A stretch of DNA of 64,000 bases, taken from positions 992,001 to 1,056,000 of the forward strand of contig CAWFXD010000001.1 in the NCBI GenBank assembly GCA_963819695.1, given 5' to 3'. This document shows, piece after piece, positions 33,288-41,954 of this stretch. A model generated the notes under the pieces. It had not been told where the DNA came from. It ran no database searches and worked only from the letters and a program-made list of their open reading frames with translations. Position numbers and translations under genes: made by a program. Positions within the stretch are counted from its first letter, which is position 1. The number at the start of each line of letters is the position of its first letter. The stretch is from DASZIT01 sp963819695 (GTDB lineage: Bacteria; Actinomycetota; Acidimicrobiia; Acidimicrobiales; RAAP-2).

Positions 33288-33818
33288 ATGACCCCCCGGG
33301 ACGCGGCCAAAGTCGTGCTGGTGGTGTTCGGATTCCTGGCCGTCCAGGAGACCCTGATGCTCGACATCCGCATCGGCGGGATCCACCCGGACGTCATGGT
33401 GCTGCTGCCGATGGCCGCCGGGCTGGTGGGGGGTCCGGGTCGAGGGGCGACCATGGGGTTTGGCGCCGGCCTGGTGGCCGACTGCCTGCTTCCCACCCCC
33501 TTTGGCCTCTCGGCCTTCATCGGCACCATGATCGGCTACGGGATAGGACTGGCAACGGTGGCCGTAGACCGATCGTCGTGGTGGCTACCCGCCGCCGCCG
33601 CCCTGGTGTCCAGTGTGGTCTACGAAGTGCTCTACCCCCTCTTCGGCTCGATTCTGGGCCAGCCGCAGATGCTCCATGTCTCGGTGGCCCGGGTGGCGCT
33701 GCTGGTCGGAGTGTGCAACGCGGTGCTGGCGGTGCCGGCGGTGCGGTTGGTTGCCTGGGCGCTGCCCAAGGTGTCGACGGAAGGAATGCCCACCTCGACG
33801 CCAGGCTTGCTCCGATGA
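33288..33818 (+). CDS. mreD: rod shape-determining protein MreD
   Basis: This 176-residue protein has four to five membrane segments (VVLVVFGFLAVQETLML, LLPMAAGLVGGPGRGATMGF, FIGTMIGYGIGLATVAV, and others). The motif GFGAGLVADCLLPTPFGLSA is the conserved MreD region. It forms the membrane core with MreC. An ideal GGGAGGAG site (33274-33281) precedes the ATG. The spacer from mreC, about 90 bases, contains no other feature. Confidence 0.92.
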   Translation: MTPRDAAKVVLVVFGFLAVQETLMLDIRIGGIHPDVMVLLPMAAGLVGGPGRGATMGFGAGLVADCLLPTPFGLSAFIGTMIGYGIGLATVAVDRSSWWLPAAAALVSSVVYEVLYPLFGSILGQPQMLHVSVARVALLVGVCNAVLAVPAVRLVAWALPKVSTEGMPTSTPGLLR

Positions 33819-33891
33819 GGGACCCCAGGTCGGACGGTCATTCTTGGCCACGCGACCAATTCGGCGCGATCAGTTGGCAGGATGGTGCCCC

Positions 33892-36162
33892 GTGAAGCGC
33901 TCCCTCCGGCACCCCCTTCGTGGGTCGCGTCTCTACGTGCGACCTGAACGGAGTCGGACGAACCGGCGTAAGCCGCCTCGACAGCCCAAGCTCCACCAGA
34001 GCCGATTCTCGGTGGAGGGCGTGCTCGATGCCCCGGACTCGACGGCGGCACGACCCGGGCTCCGGCTCCGTATCACCGGACTGGTGGTCCTCGGACTGTT
34101 CATCGTGCTGGGACTGCGTCTGTGGACGCTTCAGATACTCCAGGCCCCCGCCGCGGTCAGCGCGGTGACAGCCAACCAGATCCGAGCGGTATCGATCGTC
34201 CCGCCCCGGGGATTGATCCTCGATCGGTACGGGAATCCCCTGGTGAACAACGTGTCGAGCACCGAGATCACCCTGACCCGGAACTCGGCCGCCCAGAACA
34301 ACGGGGTCATCGGGCGACTGGCGGCGTTGATCGGTGAGACCGAGGCCCAGGTGAACGCCTCGATCGCCAACACCAAATACAGCTTGTACGAGCCGATCCC
34401 GATCCTGGCCAACGCCCCGATTGCCGATGTGCTCTACATCAAGGAACACCCGGCGGAATTCCCAGGGGTGGCAACCGACCAGATCTCCCAGCGCAACTAC
34501 CCACAGCTCGAATACCCCGGCCCGGCCCAGGACGGCTACCCGGGTTCCCAGGTCCTCGGATACGTCGGCGTCATCAACGGCTCCCAGCTGCAGTCACATG
34601 CATCCCAGGGCTACCAAGCCGGCGACCCGTACGGGCAATCGGGCCTGGAGCAGCAGTACGAGTCGGTCCTGCACGGCACCCCCGGACAACAACAACTCGA
34701 GGTGAACTCCACCGGCCACGTGGTGGGCACCCTCAAGACGATCCCGGCAGTGCCCGGTGACAATCTGGTCACCAATATCGACACGCCGTTGCAACAGGTG
34801 GCGGACAACGCGCTGGCCACCCAGATCGGAACGTTGCGCAGTACCCTCGATCCGGCCTGTAACAACAACACCGGCTGCTATCCGGCCGCCACCGGCGGTG
34901 CAGTCCTGGTGATGGACCCGAGAACGGGAGCCGTCCTCGCCTTGTCGTCGTTCCCCTCCTACAACCCGAACATCTGGGTCGGCGGGATATCCAACGCCGC
35001 CTACGCCTCGATCAACAATCCGACCGCGGGCTACCCCCAGCTCAATCGGGCCATCGAGGGCGTGTTCACCCCGGGATCGACGTTCAAGCTCAACACCGCC
35101 ACCGCCGCCCTCGATAGCGGGCTGTGGCCCGTCAACCAATATTACAACGACACCGGCACCTTCAACGTTCCCGGCTGCAAGACCAACTCCGGCGCGGTTG
35201 GGTGCATCCTCCACAACGCGCCCGGCGACAGCGGTGGAGACCTCAACATCTCCGAGGCCCTGACGGTGTCCAGTGACGACTTCTTCTACAACCTGGGTGC
35301 ACTGTTTTATGACCAGTCGTCCACCTACGGCGAGACCCCGATTCAGGATGTGGCCGGCCAATACAGCCTGGGTCAGCTCACCGACATCGACCTCCCCGGC
35401 GAGACGGCCGGGCGGGTGGACAGCCAGCCGGAACGCCAGAAGCTCCACGCCCAGAGCCCCACCGCCTTTCCCAACACCTCGTGGTTCACCGGAGACAACG
35501 TGGAGATGGCGTTCGGTCAGGGAGGCACCGTTATCACTCCCATCGAGCAGGCGGTTGCCTATTCGACCTTCGTCAATGGCGGCACCCGCTACGCCCCCCA
35601 GGTCGGCGCCGCCGTCGTCTCCGCTTCCGGTCAGGTGGTCAAGAAGATCGATCCCCGGGTAACCGGTCATGTGAGCTTGCCTCCCGCCACCTACAACGCA
35701 CTTCTGACCGGCTTCAAAGGAGCCGTGCAGGACGCCAACGGCACGGCCAACGGCGCGTTCCAGGGGTCGCTGTTCCCGATCAATCTGCTGGCCGGCAAGA
35801 CCGGTACCGCCGACACCGTGCAGGGCAAGGAGCCGACCGCCTGGTTCATCGGTTTCACCACCACTCCGCAGTACGTGGTGGTGTGTGTCATCGACCAGGC
35901 CGGGTACGGCGTGCAGGCTGCCGCCCCGGTGGTGCGGGACATCTTCGACTATCTGGCCGCCCACCCGGTGGGACCGGCAGCCATTCCTCCCGGTAACCAG
36001 GTCATTCAGGCGACCACACCGGTTCCACTGATCGCGCCCACCACAACCACCACCACGACCACCACCCCGGGGCCGGGATCAGGATCAGGGACGACCACGA
36101 CCACGACGTCGGGGACGACCACGACGACTGCCCCGGCCGCAACGGGGGGAGGGGCGGGATAG
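33892..36162 (+). CDS. mrdA: penicillin-binding protein 2 (elongation transpeptidase)
   Basis: This 756-residue class B PBP has a basic cytoplasmic start, one membrane helix (about residues 60-80, ITGLVVLGLFIVLGLRL) and the pedestal domain (PPRGLILDRYGNPLVNNVSS). Its transpeptidase domain has S396-T-F-K399, a GDNVEMAFGQG region and K636-T-G. It crosslinks lateral-wall peptidoglycan with RodA. The last 50 residues are an unusual Thr/Gly-rich tail with runs of Thr. The GTG at 33892 gives a normal cytoplasmic start. No rodA gene follows, although that is the usual place for it. Confidence 0.95.
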   Translation: MKRSLRHPLRGSRLYVRPERSRTNRRKPPRQPKLHQSRFSVEGVLDAPDSTAARPGLRLRITGLVVLGLFIVLGLRLWTLQILQAPAAVSAVTANQIRAVSIVPPRGLILDRYGNPLVNNVSSTEITLTRNSAAQNNGVIGRLAALIGETEAQVNASIANTKYSLYEPIPILANAPIADVLYIKEHPAEFPGVATDQISQRNYPQLEYPGPAQDGYPGSQVLGYVGVINGSQLQSHASQGYQAGDPYGQSGLEQQYESVLHGTPGQQQLEVNSTGHVVGTLKTIPAVPGDNLVTNIDTPLQQVADNALATQIGTLRSTLDPACNNNTGCYPAATGGAVLVMDPRTGAVLALSSFPSYNPNIWVGGISNAAYASINNPTAGYPQLNRAIEGVFTPGSTFKLNTATAALDSGLWPVNQYYNDTGTFNVPGCKTNSGAVGCILHNAPGDSGGDLNISEALTVSSDDFFYNLGALFYDQSSTYGETPIQDVAGQYSLGQLTDIDLPGETAGRVDSQPERQKLHAQSPTAFPNTSWFTGDNVEMAFGQGGTVITPIEQAVAYSTFVNGGTRYAPQVGAAVVSASGQVVKKIDPRVTGHVSLPPATYNALLTGFKGAVQDANGTANGAFQGSLFPINLLAGKTGTADTVQGKEPTAWFIGFTTTPQYVVVCVIDQAGYGVQAAAPVVRDIFDYLAAHPVGPAAIPPGNQVIQATTPVPLIAPTTTTTTTTTPGPGSGSGTTTTTTSGTTTTTAPAATGGGAG

Positions 36163-36214
36163 CCCGAACCGGTGCCGATGACGCCTCACGCCGGCGGCCC
36201 GGCGGCCTCCATCG

Positions 36215-36259
36215 TTCTCGGACCCGCCGGAATTGGTTCTCGGACCCGCCCGGAATTGG
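36215..36259 (+). repeat. tandem 22/23-bp direct repeat
   Basis: The unit TTCTCGGACCCGCCGGAATTGG at 36215-36236 is followed directly by a copy at 36237-36259 that differs only by one extra C in the CCC run. Confidence 0.85.
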
Positions 36260-36612
36260 GCGGTCACCAGGGTGTTGAGAGCCGCGTCTCGCCCCTCCCG
36301 CCATCGCCGGCAACCGTCCGTTTCTGAGGCATCTGGCCCCGAATCCGCCCCTCACCAGGGGTTTCACCCGAGCCACCAGGGCCGGTACCATGGTGGGGCA
36401 CGGCGCCATCCGGCGCCATTCCGGCCCTCGGGCCGGACGCAGTTGCCGCCAAGACGGCCGGAGATAGGAGGGAATGACGTGCGTAATCGTCTCCCCCTCT
36501 CCAAACTGGGCATGGTGAGATTTACAAACCTCTCGCTCCAACCGGACATCGTCGGGGGACGGATCTCCGTGATACCCACGGACGAAGCCGTTGGCAGCGA
36601 GTCACGTCGGAA

Positions 36613-36629
36613 CCCGGTTTCGAACCGGG
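36613..36629 (+). promoter_or_regulatory. rne leader hairpin 1
   Basis: CCCGGTT-TCG-AACCGGG is a perfect 7-bp stem with a 3-base loop. Confidence 0.5.
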
Positions 36630-36676
36630 CATGCAGAACGCAACTATGGATCGAGCGCGAAGGCGTCCGATGGGAA

Positions 36677-36693
36677 CCCCGGAAGTACCGGGG
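36677..36693 (+). promoter_or_regulatory. rne leader hairpin 2
   Basis: CCCCGG-AAGTA-CCGGGG is a perfect 6-bp stem with a 5-base loop. Confidence 0.5.
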
Positions 36694-36720
36694 AAGCCCG
36701 CAAACGTCTGGCCGCGCCAA

Positions 36721-36740
36721 TGCACGCGCAGGAGCGTGCA
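36721..36740 (+). promoter_or_regulatory. rne leader hairpin 3
   Basis: TGCACGC-GCAGGA-GCGTGCA is a perfect 7-bp stem with a 6-base loop. The loop exposes GCAGGA, and the stem ends 27 bases before the ATG at 36768. Confidence 0.5.
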
Positions 36741-36767
36741 TCGTGAGCAGTATTGAAAGGGAATTCG

Positions 36768-39002
36768 ATGTCAGAAGCAACGACCGGGCCGCCGGTCGAG
36801 ACACCGGTGACTGTACCGGTTCTCTCGACCGCGCCTGTAGGGGATGGCGCCAACGCTGACGCCGGACAGAGGCGCGAGACGCCTCGAACGGATGCGGCGG
36901 TAGCAGGAGAAGAAACATCCGGGCGCAGTGGCCCGGGTCCGGGGGTGACAGGCGGCGGGGAATCGGCCACCGCCGGGAACTCTCAATCGGGCACGGGCCA
37001 GGAGGCCGGGTCGGCTCTGGCCGAGGTCGGATCCGGTGACGCGAGCTCCCGCCCCGCCACCCCGCGAACCGGGCAGAGTCGCCGGCGACGAGGGTCCCGT
37101 GGTGGGCGTGGACGATCCAAGGCCGGTGCCCCGGGCTCCACCCCCGGGTCCACCGCCGGAGACCCAACCCCCGGAGCCGATGGTGGAGCCGATGGTGGTG
37201 CCGATGGCGCGGAGGGCGCGGGCATCGCGGGGCCATCCGGCATCGCCGGCAGTACCGCGGCTGGAAGCACCGCCGGTACTGGTGGCAATGAAGCTGTGAG
37301 CGCCGCGGGTGAGACCGGGACCGCGACGGTGAGTCGGCCCACGTCCGTCCCCGGAGGGCCCCCGTTGCTGGCGCCCCCTGCCCGTCCCAAGATCGGCGAT
37401 ACCCGGCCGGCACGACCCGGATCGGTGGAGACCGAGCCACGGCCGTCCGGCCCAGCGCAGAAATCCAGAAGCGGCTCGGGCGGCGGAAACCGCTCGGGCG
37501 GCGGCAGGTCGGGCCGCGGCGGGGGATCCGGCGGCGGGCGATCAGGAAATGGCGGGTCCGGCCGCAACGGCGGAGGATCCAGAGACGGTGGTGTGGGCAC
37601 GGTCGGCAGTGAGACGTTCGGAGGCGAGAATGGGGCGTCGGTCGAGTCCCTGTCTCCCGTTCGCAACGCCGATGATGCGGTCAACCTCAACCGGAGAGGG
37701 GGCAGGGAGCGCCGGGGCAAGGCGGTCGGTCGCTACATGATGGTTGTCCACGTGCAGCCGGAGACCACCCAGATTGCCCTGCTCGAAGGGCGCACCCTGG
37801 TGGAGCACTATGTCTCTCGCAAAGCGGACGATGCCACCCAGATAGACGGCAATATCTACCGGGGGCGGGTCCAGAACGTGCTTCCGGGCATGGAGGCCGC
37901 CTTCATCGACATCGGGACCCCGAAGAACGCCGTCCTCTACCGGGGAGACGTCCGCTACGACAAGGACGACATCGAGACCGGGACCGGGGATGCTTCTGCC
38001 CAACCCCGCATCGAGGAGGTGCTGCGACCCGGCCAGTCCATCCTCTGCCAGGTCACCAAGAACCCGATCGGGGCCAAGGGCGCCCGGCTGACCCAGGAGG
38101 TGTCGATTCCGGGCCGCTTCGTGGTCCTGGTCCCCGACAGCACCGCCTTCGGCATCTCCAAGCGGCTGGATGACAGCGAGCGGAAGCGGCTTCGGAAGAT
38201 CGTCGATGCGGTTCGGCCGAAGGGCCATGGCCTGATCGTCCGGACCGCGGCGGCCGGGGCGAGTGCGGATGAGTTGCGCAACGACGTCGCCCGGCTGGTC
38301 ACCCAGTGGGAAGGGATCTCCGCCGCCGCCGCCAAGGGCCAGGGAGCCGCGCTGCTTTACCGGGAGCCGGTCACCGCCGTCCGGGTGATCCGCGAGGAGT
38401 TGAACCGCGAGTACCGGGCGGTGGTCATCGACGACCTCGCCCTCTTCGAGCAGGTACGCGACTACGTGGGGGCGGTCAACCCCGAGCTGGCCGACCGGGT
38501 GGAGTACTTCGATCCGGCTGAGGAGCCGCTGCCGGTGTTCGAGCGCTACCACGTCCACGAGCAGCTCCACAAGGCTCTGGACCGCAAGGTCTACCTCCCC
38601 TCGGGGGGGTCCCTGGTGATCGACCGGACCGAGGCGCTGACGGTGATCGACGTCAACACCGGCAAGAACGTCGGCACCACCAACCTCGAGGAGACGGTGT
38701 ACCGCAACAACCTGGAGGCGGCCGAGGAGGTGGCCCGCCAGCTGCGACTTCGGGACATCGGCGGGATCATCGTCATCGACTTCATCGACATGGAGATCCG
38801 GGAGAACCGGGACAAGGTGGCCAGCGCCCTCCGGGCCGCCCTGGCCCGGGACAAGACCCGTACCCAGGTCTTCGACATCTCGGACCTGGGGCTGGTGGAG
38901 ATGACCCGGAAGCGGGTTTCCGAGGGCCTGATCGAGTCGCTCTCGACGGTGTGCGAGGTCTGCGAGGGGCGTGGAATCGTGTTCACCGATTCTGAGCTGT
39001 AG
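36768..39002 (+). CDS. rne: ribonuclease E/G
   Basis: The 744-residue endoribonuclease has its catalytic core in the second half. An S1-like RNA-binding segment (YMMVVHVQPETTQIALLEG, then GNIYRGRVQNVLPGMEAAFI) starts near residue 320. The DNase-I-like metal site follows (LTVIDVNTGKN and IVIDFIDM). The zinc-link-type segment is CEVCEGRG near the end. About 310 N-terminal residues are low-complexity Gly/Ser/Arg/Pro-rich, and there is no long C-terminal scaffold. Reversed placement of the disordered arm is known in actinobacterial RNase E. The leader hairpins suggest autoregulation by the enzyme itself, as in E. coli. Confidence 0.94.
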   Translation: MSEATTGPPVETPVTVPVLSTAPVGDGANADAGQRRETPRTDAAVAGEETSGRSGPGPGVTGGGESATAGNSQSGTGQEAGSALAEVGSGDASSRPATPRTGQSRRRRGSRGGRGRSKAGAPGSTPGSTAGDPTPGADGGADGGADGAEGAGIAGPSGIAGSTAAGSTAGTGGNEAVSAAGETGTATVSRPTSVPGGPPLLAPPARPKIGDTRPARPGSVETEPRPSGPAQKSRSGSGGGNRSGGGRSGRGGGSGGGRSGNGGSGRNGGGSRDGGVGTVGSETFGGENGASVESLSPVRNADDAVNLNRRGGRERRGKAVGRYMMVVHVQPETTQIALLEGRTLVEHYVSRKADDATQIDGNIYRGRVQNVLPGMEAAFIDIGTPKNAVLYRGDVRYDKDDIETGTGDASAQPRIEEVLRPGQSILCQVTKNPIGAKGARLTQEVSIPGRFVVLVPDSTAFGISKRLDDSERKRLRKIVDAVRPKGHGLIVRTAAAGASADELRNDVARLVTQWEGISAAAAKGQGAALLYREPVTAVRVIREELNREYRAVVIDDLALFEQVRDYVGAVNPELADRVEYFDPAEEPLPVFERYHVHEQLHKALDRKVYLPSGGSLVIDRTEALTVIDVNTGKNVGTTNLEETVYRNNLEAAEEVARQLRLRDIGGIIVIDFIDMEIRENRDKVASALRAALARDKTRTQVFDISDLGLVEMTRKRVSEGLIESLSTVCEVCEGRGIVFTDSEL

Positions 39003-39005
39003 AGT
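39000..39005 (+). promoter_or_regulatory. possible -10 box TAGAGT of rplU
   Basis: TAGAGT overlaps the rne stop codon and lies 9 bases before the ATG at 39015. Because the TAG is needed as the stop, the match may be accidental. Confidence 0.3.
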
Positions 39006-39014
39006 TATCCCCTT

Positions 39015-39329
39015 ATGTACGCAGTGATCCAAACCGGAGGAAAGCAGGAGCGGGTGGCCGAGGGCCAGGAGCTCCGAGTCGAATTGCTGGGCAAGGAGCC
39101 GGGCTCGGAGGTGGCCTTCACCCCGGTCCTGGTGGTCGACGGCGACACGGTGCTGGCCACCCCGGCCGACCTGGCCAAGGCGTCGGTGACCGCCCAGGTC
39201 GTCGGCGAAGAGCTCGGACCCAAGATCCGGGGGTTCACCTACAAGAACAAGTCGAACCAGAGCACCCGGTGGGGGCACCGGCAGCGCTACTCGACGATTA
39301 GGATCACCGGCATCATCGCCGCCGGCTGA
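39015..39329 (+). CDS. rplU: 50S ribosomal protein L21
   Basis: This 104-residue protein is full length for L21. YAVIQTGGKQERV is at the start, and the basic end RGFTYKNKSNQSTRWGHRQR then YSTIRITGI is the rRNA-binding part. It assembles on 23S rRNA together with L20. It lies 12 bases after rne and 112 before rpmA, the conserved pair order. Confidence 0.97.
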   Translation: MYAVIQTGGKQERVAEGQELRVELLGKEPGSEVAFTPVLVVDGDTVLATPADLAKASVTAQVVGEELGPKIRGFTYKNKSNQSTRWGHRQRYSTIRITGIIAAG

Positions 39330-39349
39330 GTCCCGGGGCGGCCACCGTT

Positions 39350-39366
39350 GTTGCCTGGGTGGCAAC
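39350..39366 (+). promoter_or_regulatory. hairpin GTTGCC-TGGGT-GGCAAC between rplU and rpmA
   Basis: A 6-bp stem with a 5-base loop is followed by a second GGCAACGA copy 18 bases later. It could attenuate or process the rplU-rpmA transcript. Confidence 0.35.
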
Positions 39367-39441
39367 GATGTCAACAGTGGCAACGAACGCGACGCAGCTC
39401 ACCACGAAGCCGCATCGCACGAGCAAAAAGGAGTTTCCGGC

Positions 39442-39696
39442 GTGTCCAAGACGAAGGGTGGCGGTTCAACCCGCAACGGACGGGATTCGAACGCACAACG
39501 CCTGGGGGTGAAGAACTTCGGCGGCACCACCGTGCAGGCCGGGGCGATCATCCTCCGCCAGCGAGGCACCAAGTTCCATCCCGGGCTCAATGTCGGGAAG
39601 GGCGGCGACGACACCTTGTTCGCCCTCACCGCCGGCACCGTCCAGTTCGCCAGCCGAAAAGGCCGCAAACTGGTCGACGTCATCACCGACGCCTGA
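39442..39696 (+). CDS. rpmA: 50S ribosomal protein L27
   Basis: The 84-residue product begins MSKTKGGGSTRNGRDSNAQR, the standard L27 start that reaches the peptidyl-transferase centre. It continues LGVKNFGGTTVQAGAIILRQ, then RGTKFHPG, and ends RKLVDVITDA. An AAAAAGGAG ribosome site precedes the GTG at 39442. There is no N-terminal cleavable extension of the Firmicutes type. Confidence 0.97.
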   Translation: MSKTKGGGSTRNGRDSNAQRLGVKNFGGTTVQAGAIILRQRGTKFHPGLNVGKGGDDTLFALTAGTVQFASRKGRKLVDVITDA

Positions 39697-39755
39697 TCAT
39701 CCGTATCCGTCGGGACTAGTTCCTTGACCGGGGAGCGAGTCGAGCGGGGTGTGCG

Positions 39756-40514
39756 ATGACGACGACGGTTCCACCCAGCCGCAGCGTCGTCCTCGACGGG
39801 TGTGTCAACTTCCGCGACCTCGGTGGCTACCGAACCGCCGACGGCCACCAGACCCGCTGGCGCCGACTGTTCCGGGCGGACGGCCTGAACAAGCTGAGCC
39901 CGGCGGACCGAGGCCAGCTCCGGGACATGGGCCTGGCCACCGTCATCGACCTGCGCACCGTCGACGAAGGCGAGCAGCGCGGCTCGTTCCCGGTGGACGA
40001 GGTGCCGGTGCGCTATCACAGCCTTCCGCTGGCCGACGTCCTCCCGACACCGGAGGAACTCGCCGCCTGGGAGGAGGCGTCCTACGTGGCTTCCCACTAC
40101 TTCGACCTGGTGGTCGGGCGGGGCACGGTGCTGGCCCAGGCCATCAACCTGCTCGCCGACGGCGACGCCCTTCCCGCGGTGGTGCACTGCAGCGCCGGGA
40201 AGGACCGCACCGGGGTGGTCTCCGCGCTGATCCTGGCCTTCCTCGGGGTGCCCGACGAGACGATCGTGGAGGACTACGCCCTCAGCGCTCCGGCCATGGT
40301 GCTCTTGTTCGAGAGGTTGAAGGCCGAGTACCCGGATTCGGCGGAGATCGTGACCAAGCTGGCTCCGGCCCTCATCCAGGTGGCGCCCGAGACGATGGCG
40401 ACCCTGCTCGACGCGCTCCGCGCCGAGTACGGGTCCTACGACCGGTTGGCCGGACACCTCGGGGTGTCCGACGCCGTCGCCCGGCTGCGCCCCACCCTGC
40501 TCGAATCCGTCTGA
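39756..40514 (+). CDS. tyrosine/serine phosphatase (Y_phosphatase3 family)
   Basis: This 252-residue protein has the P-loop VVHCSAGKDRTGVV (catalytic Cys near residue 147, Arg six residues later) and the N-terminal motif VNFRDLGGYRTADG, both typical of the mycobacterial PtpB-like family. It dephosphorylates phosphotyrosine/serine or phosphoinositide-like substrates. There is no export signal, so it acts in the cytosol. It is inserted between rpmA and obg, which are usually adjacent, so it is probably an independent gene. Confidence 0.93.
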   Translation: MTTTVPPSRSVVLDGCVNFRDLGGYRTADGHQTRWRRLFRADGLNKLSPADRGQLRDMGLATVIDLRTVDEGEQRGSFPVDEVPVRYHSLPLADVLPTPEELAAWEEASYVASHYFDLVVGRGTVLAQAINLLADGDALPAVVHCSAGKDRTGVVSALILAFLGVPDETIVEDYALSAPAMVLLFERLKAEYPDSAEIVTKLAPALIQVAPETMATLLDALRAEYGSYDRLAGHLGVSDAVARLRPTLLESV

Positions 40515-40583
40515 GCCGGCTCGGCGCCGGCCAAAACCCGGGCGTGATCAGGGCGGCCGTCGGGTCGGCCAACCTTCGATCGG

Positions 40584-40589
40584 TAGGAT
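40584..40589 (+). promoter_or_regulatory. -10 box TAGGAT of obg
   Basis: TAGGAT is followed after 6 bases by the ATG at 40596, which is leaderless geometry. Confidence 0.5.
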
Positions 40590-40595
40590 CGTGGG

Positions 40596-41954
40596 ATGTC
40601 CGGATTCGTCGATGAGGCCCAGCTCCATGTGAAAGCGGGCGATGGCGGGGCCGGCGCGGTCGCCTTCCGACGGGAGGCGCACGTGGACAAGGGTGGTCCC
40701 GACGGCGGCGACGGGGGACGGGGAGGCGACGTCTGGCTGGTGGCCACCACCAACCAGTCCTCGCTGCTGGGTTTCCGCGACCACCCCTACCGCAAGGGCG
40801 GCGATGGCGGTCACGGCGGAGGCAAGAAGAAGCACGGAGCCCGGGGTGCGGACCTCGAGGTAGCGGTCCCGGTCGGGACCCGGGCCCGCACCGCGGAGGG
40901 CAAGTTGCTGGCCGACCTGGTCGGCCCGGGCGACCGGTGGCTGGCGGCGGAGGGGGGCCGGGGGGGTCGGGGCAACGCCAGCTTCCTCACCAACCGGCGC
41001 CGGGCCCCGGCCTTTGCCGAACAGGGCGAAAAGGGCCACGAGCAGTGGTACGACCTCGAGCTTGCCCTGGTCGCCGACGTGGCATTAGTCGGATTCCCCA
41101 ACGTGGGCAAGAGCACCCTGATCTCGAGGATCTCCGCGGCCAAGCCCAAGATCGCCGACTATCCCTTCACCACCCTCGAGCCCCATCTCGGGGTGGTGCG
41201 CCTCGACGACGACTCCAACTTCACCATGGCGGACATCCCCGGCCTGGTGGAGGGGGCGGCGGAGGGGAAGGGCCTCGGCCACCAGTTCTTGCGGCATATC
41301 ACCCGGTCGCGGGTCCTGGTGATGCTCATCGAGCTCGACCCGGTCACCGGGGTCTCGCCGTCCGAGCAACACCAGGTGCTCATCGACGAGCTTGGCCGGT
41401 ACCGCCCCGACCTCCTGGACCGGCCCCGCATCGTGGTCGGTTCGAAGGCCGACGCCGCCGGCATCGCCGATGTGGCGGACGTCGCCGCCCCGTTCGGACC
41501 GGACGGGGGCGGGGAGGCGGCGGGCAAGGATGGAGGGGTCTTCCAGCCGGACCTGGTGATCTCGGCGGTGACCGGGCTGGGCATCTCGACGCTGGTGGGA
41601 ACCCTGGGGACGATGGTGGCCGAAGCCCGCGCCGACGAGCCCGAGGCCACCGGGAACATCGTGATCCATCGCCCGCTCCCCGAGGGCTTCAGCGTGGAGA
41701 AGGTCGATGACGGCGTCTACGAGGTGTTCGGCAAGGTGGTCGAGCGAGCGGTGGCGCTCAACGACGTGACCACCGACGAAGCCGCTGACTACATCCAGGA
41801 CCGCTTGCGCAAGATCGGTGTCGACCGGGCCATGGCCCGGGCCGGGGCCCGAGACGGCGACGAGGTTCGCATCGGGGAGATCTCCTTCATCTGGTACCGC
41901 GATCAGCCGGAGTTCACCGGGGTCCCGTCGAGCCGTCGGCGACGTTCGTCATGA
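40596..41954 (+). CDS. obg: GTPase Obg/CgtA
   Basis: This 452-residue protein has the Gly-rich OBG domain (GDGGAGAVAFRREAHVDKGG at the start), a G domain with G1 GFPNVGKST near residue 167, G3 DIPGLVEGAAEGKGLG near 213 and G4 VGSKAD, and a C-terminal OCT domain. It controls 50S assembly and links ribosome state to stress and development. The segment DGGGEAAGKDGGVFQ after G4 is an extra low-complexity loop. The stop overlaps proB by four bases (ATGA). Confidence 0.97.
   Translation: MSGFVDEAQLHVKAGDGGAGAVAFRREAHVDKGGPDGGDGGRGGDVWLVATTNQSSLLGFRDHPYRKGGDGGHGGGKKKHGARGADLEVAVPVGTRARTAEGKLLADLVGPGDRWLAAEGGRGGRGNASFLTNRRRAPAFAEQGEKGHEQWYDLELALVADVALVGFPNVGKSTLISRISAAKPKIADYPFTTLEPHLGVVRLDDDSNFTMADIPGLVEGAAEGKGLGHQFLRHITRSRVLVMLIELDPVTGVSPSEQHQVLIDELGRYRPDLLDRPRIVVGSKADAAGIADVADVAAPFGPDGGGEAAGKDGGVFQPDLVISAVTGLGISTLVGTLGTMVAEARADEPEATGNIVIHRPLPEGFSVEKVDDGVYEVFGKVVERAVALNDVTTDEAADYIQDRLRKIGVDRAMARAGARDGDEVRIGEISFIWYRDQPEFTGVPSSRRRRSS

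Larger units (their letters stand above)
36163..36767 (+). other. 605-base region between mrdA and rne, probable structured rne leader
   Basis: No recognised gene is present. The first part holds a tandem 22-bp repeat. The last 170 bases hold three perfect hairpins (36613-36629, 36677-36693, 36721-36740) ahead of the rne start. One frame is open from a GTG at 36479 behind AGGAGG, but it overlaps the rne coding region by about 90 bases and resembles no known protein. I favour a long untranslated leader. Confidence 0.5.

Noticed and set aside
36479..36859. Possible 126-residue gene before rne, GTG behind AGGAGG
   Set aside because: The frame runs about 90 bases into rne, codon usage looks random after the first 40 codons, and the hairpins favour a leader. 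I leave it as a weak alternative.
37542..39383. 613-codon minus-strand frame opposite rne and rplU
   Set aside because: It is antisense to verified genes and has no recognised domain.
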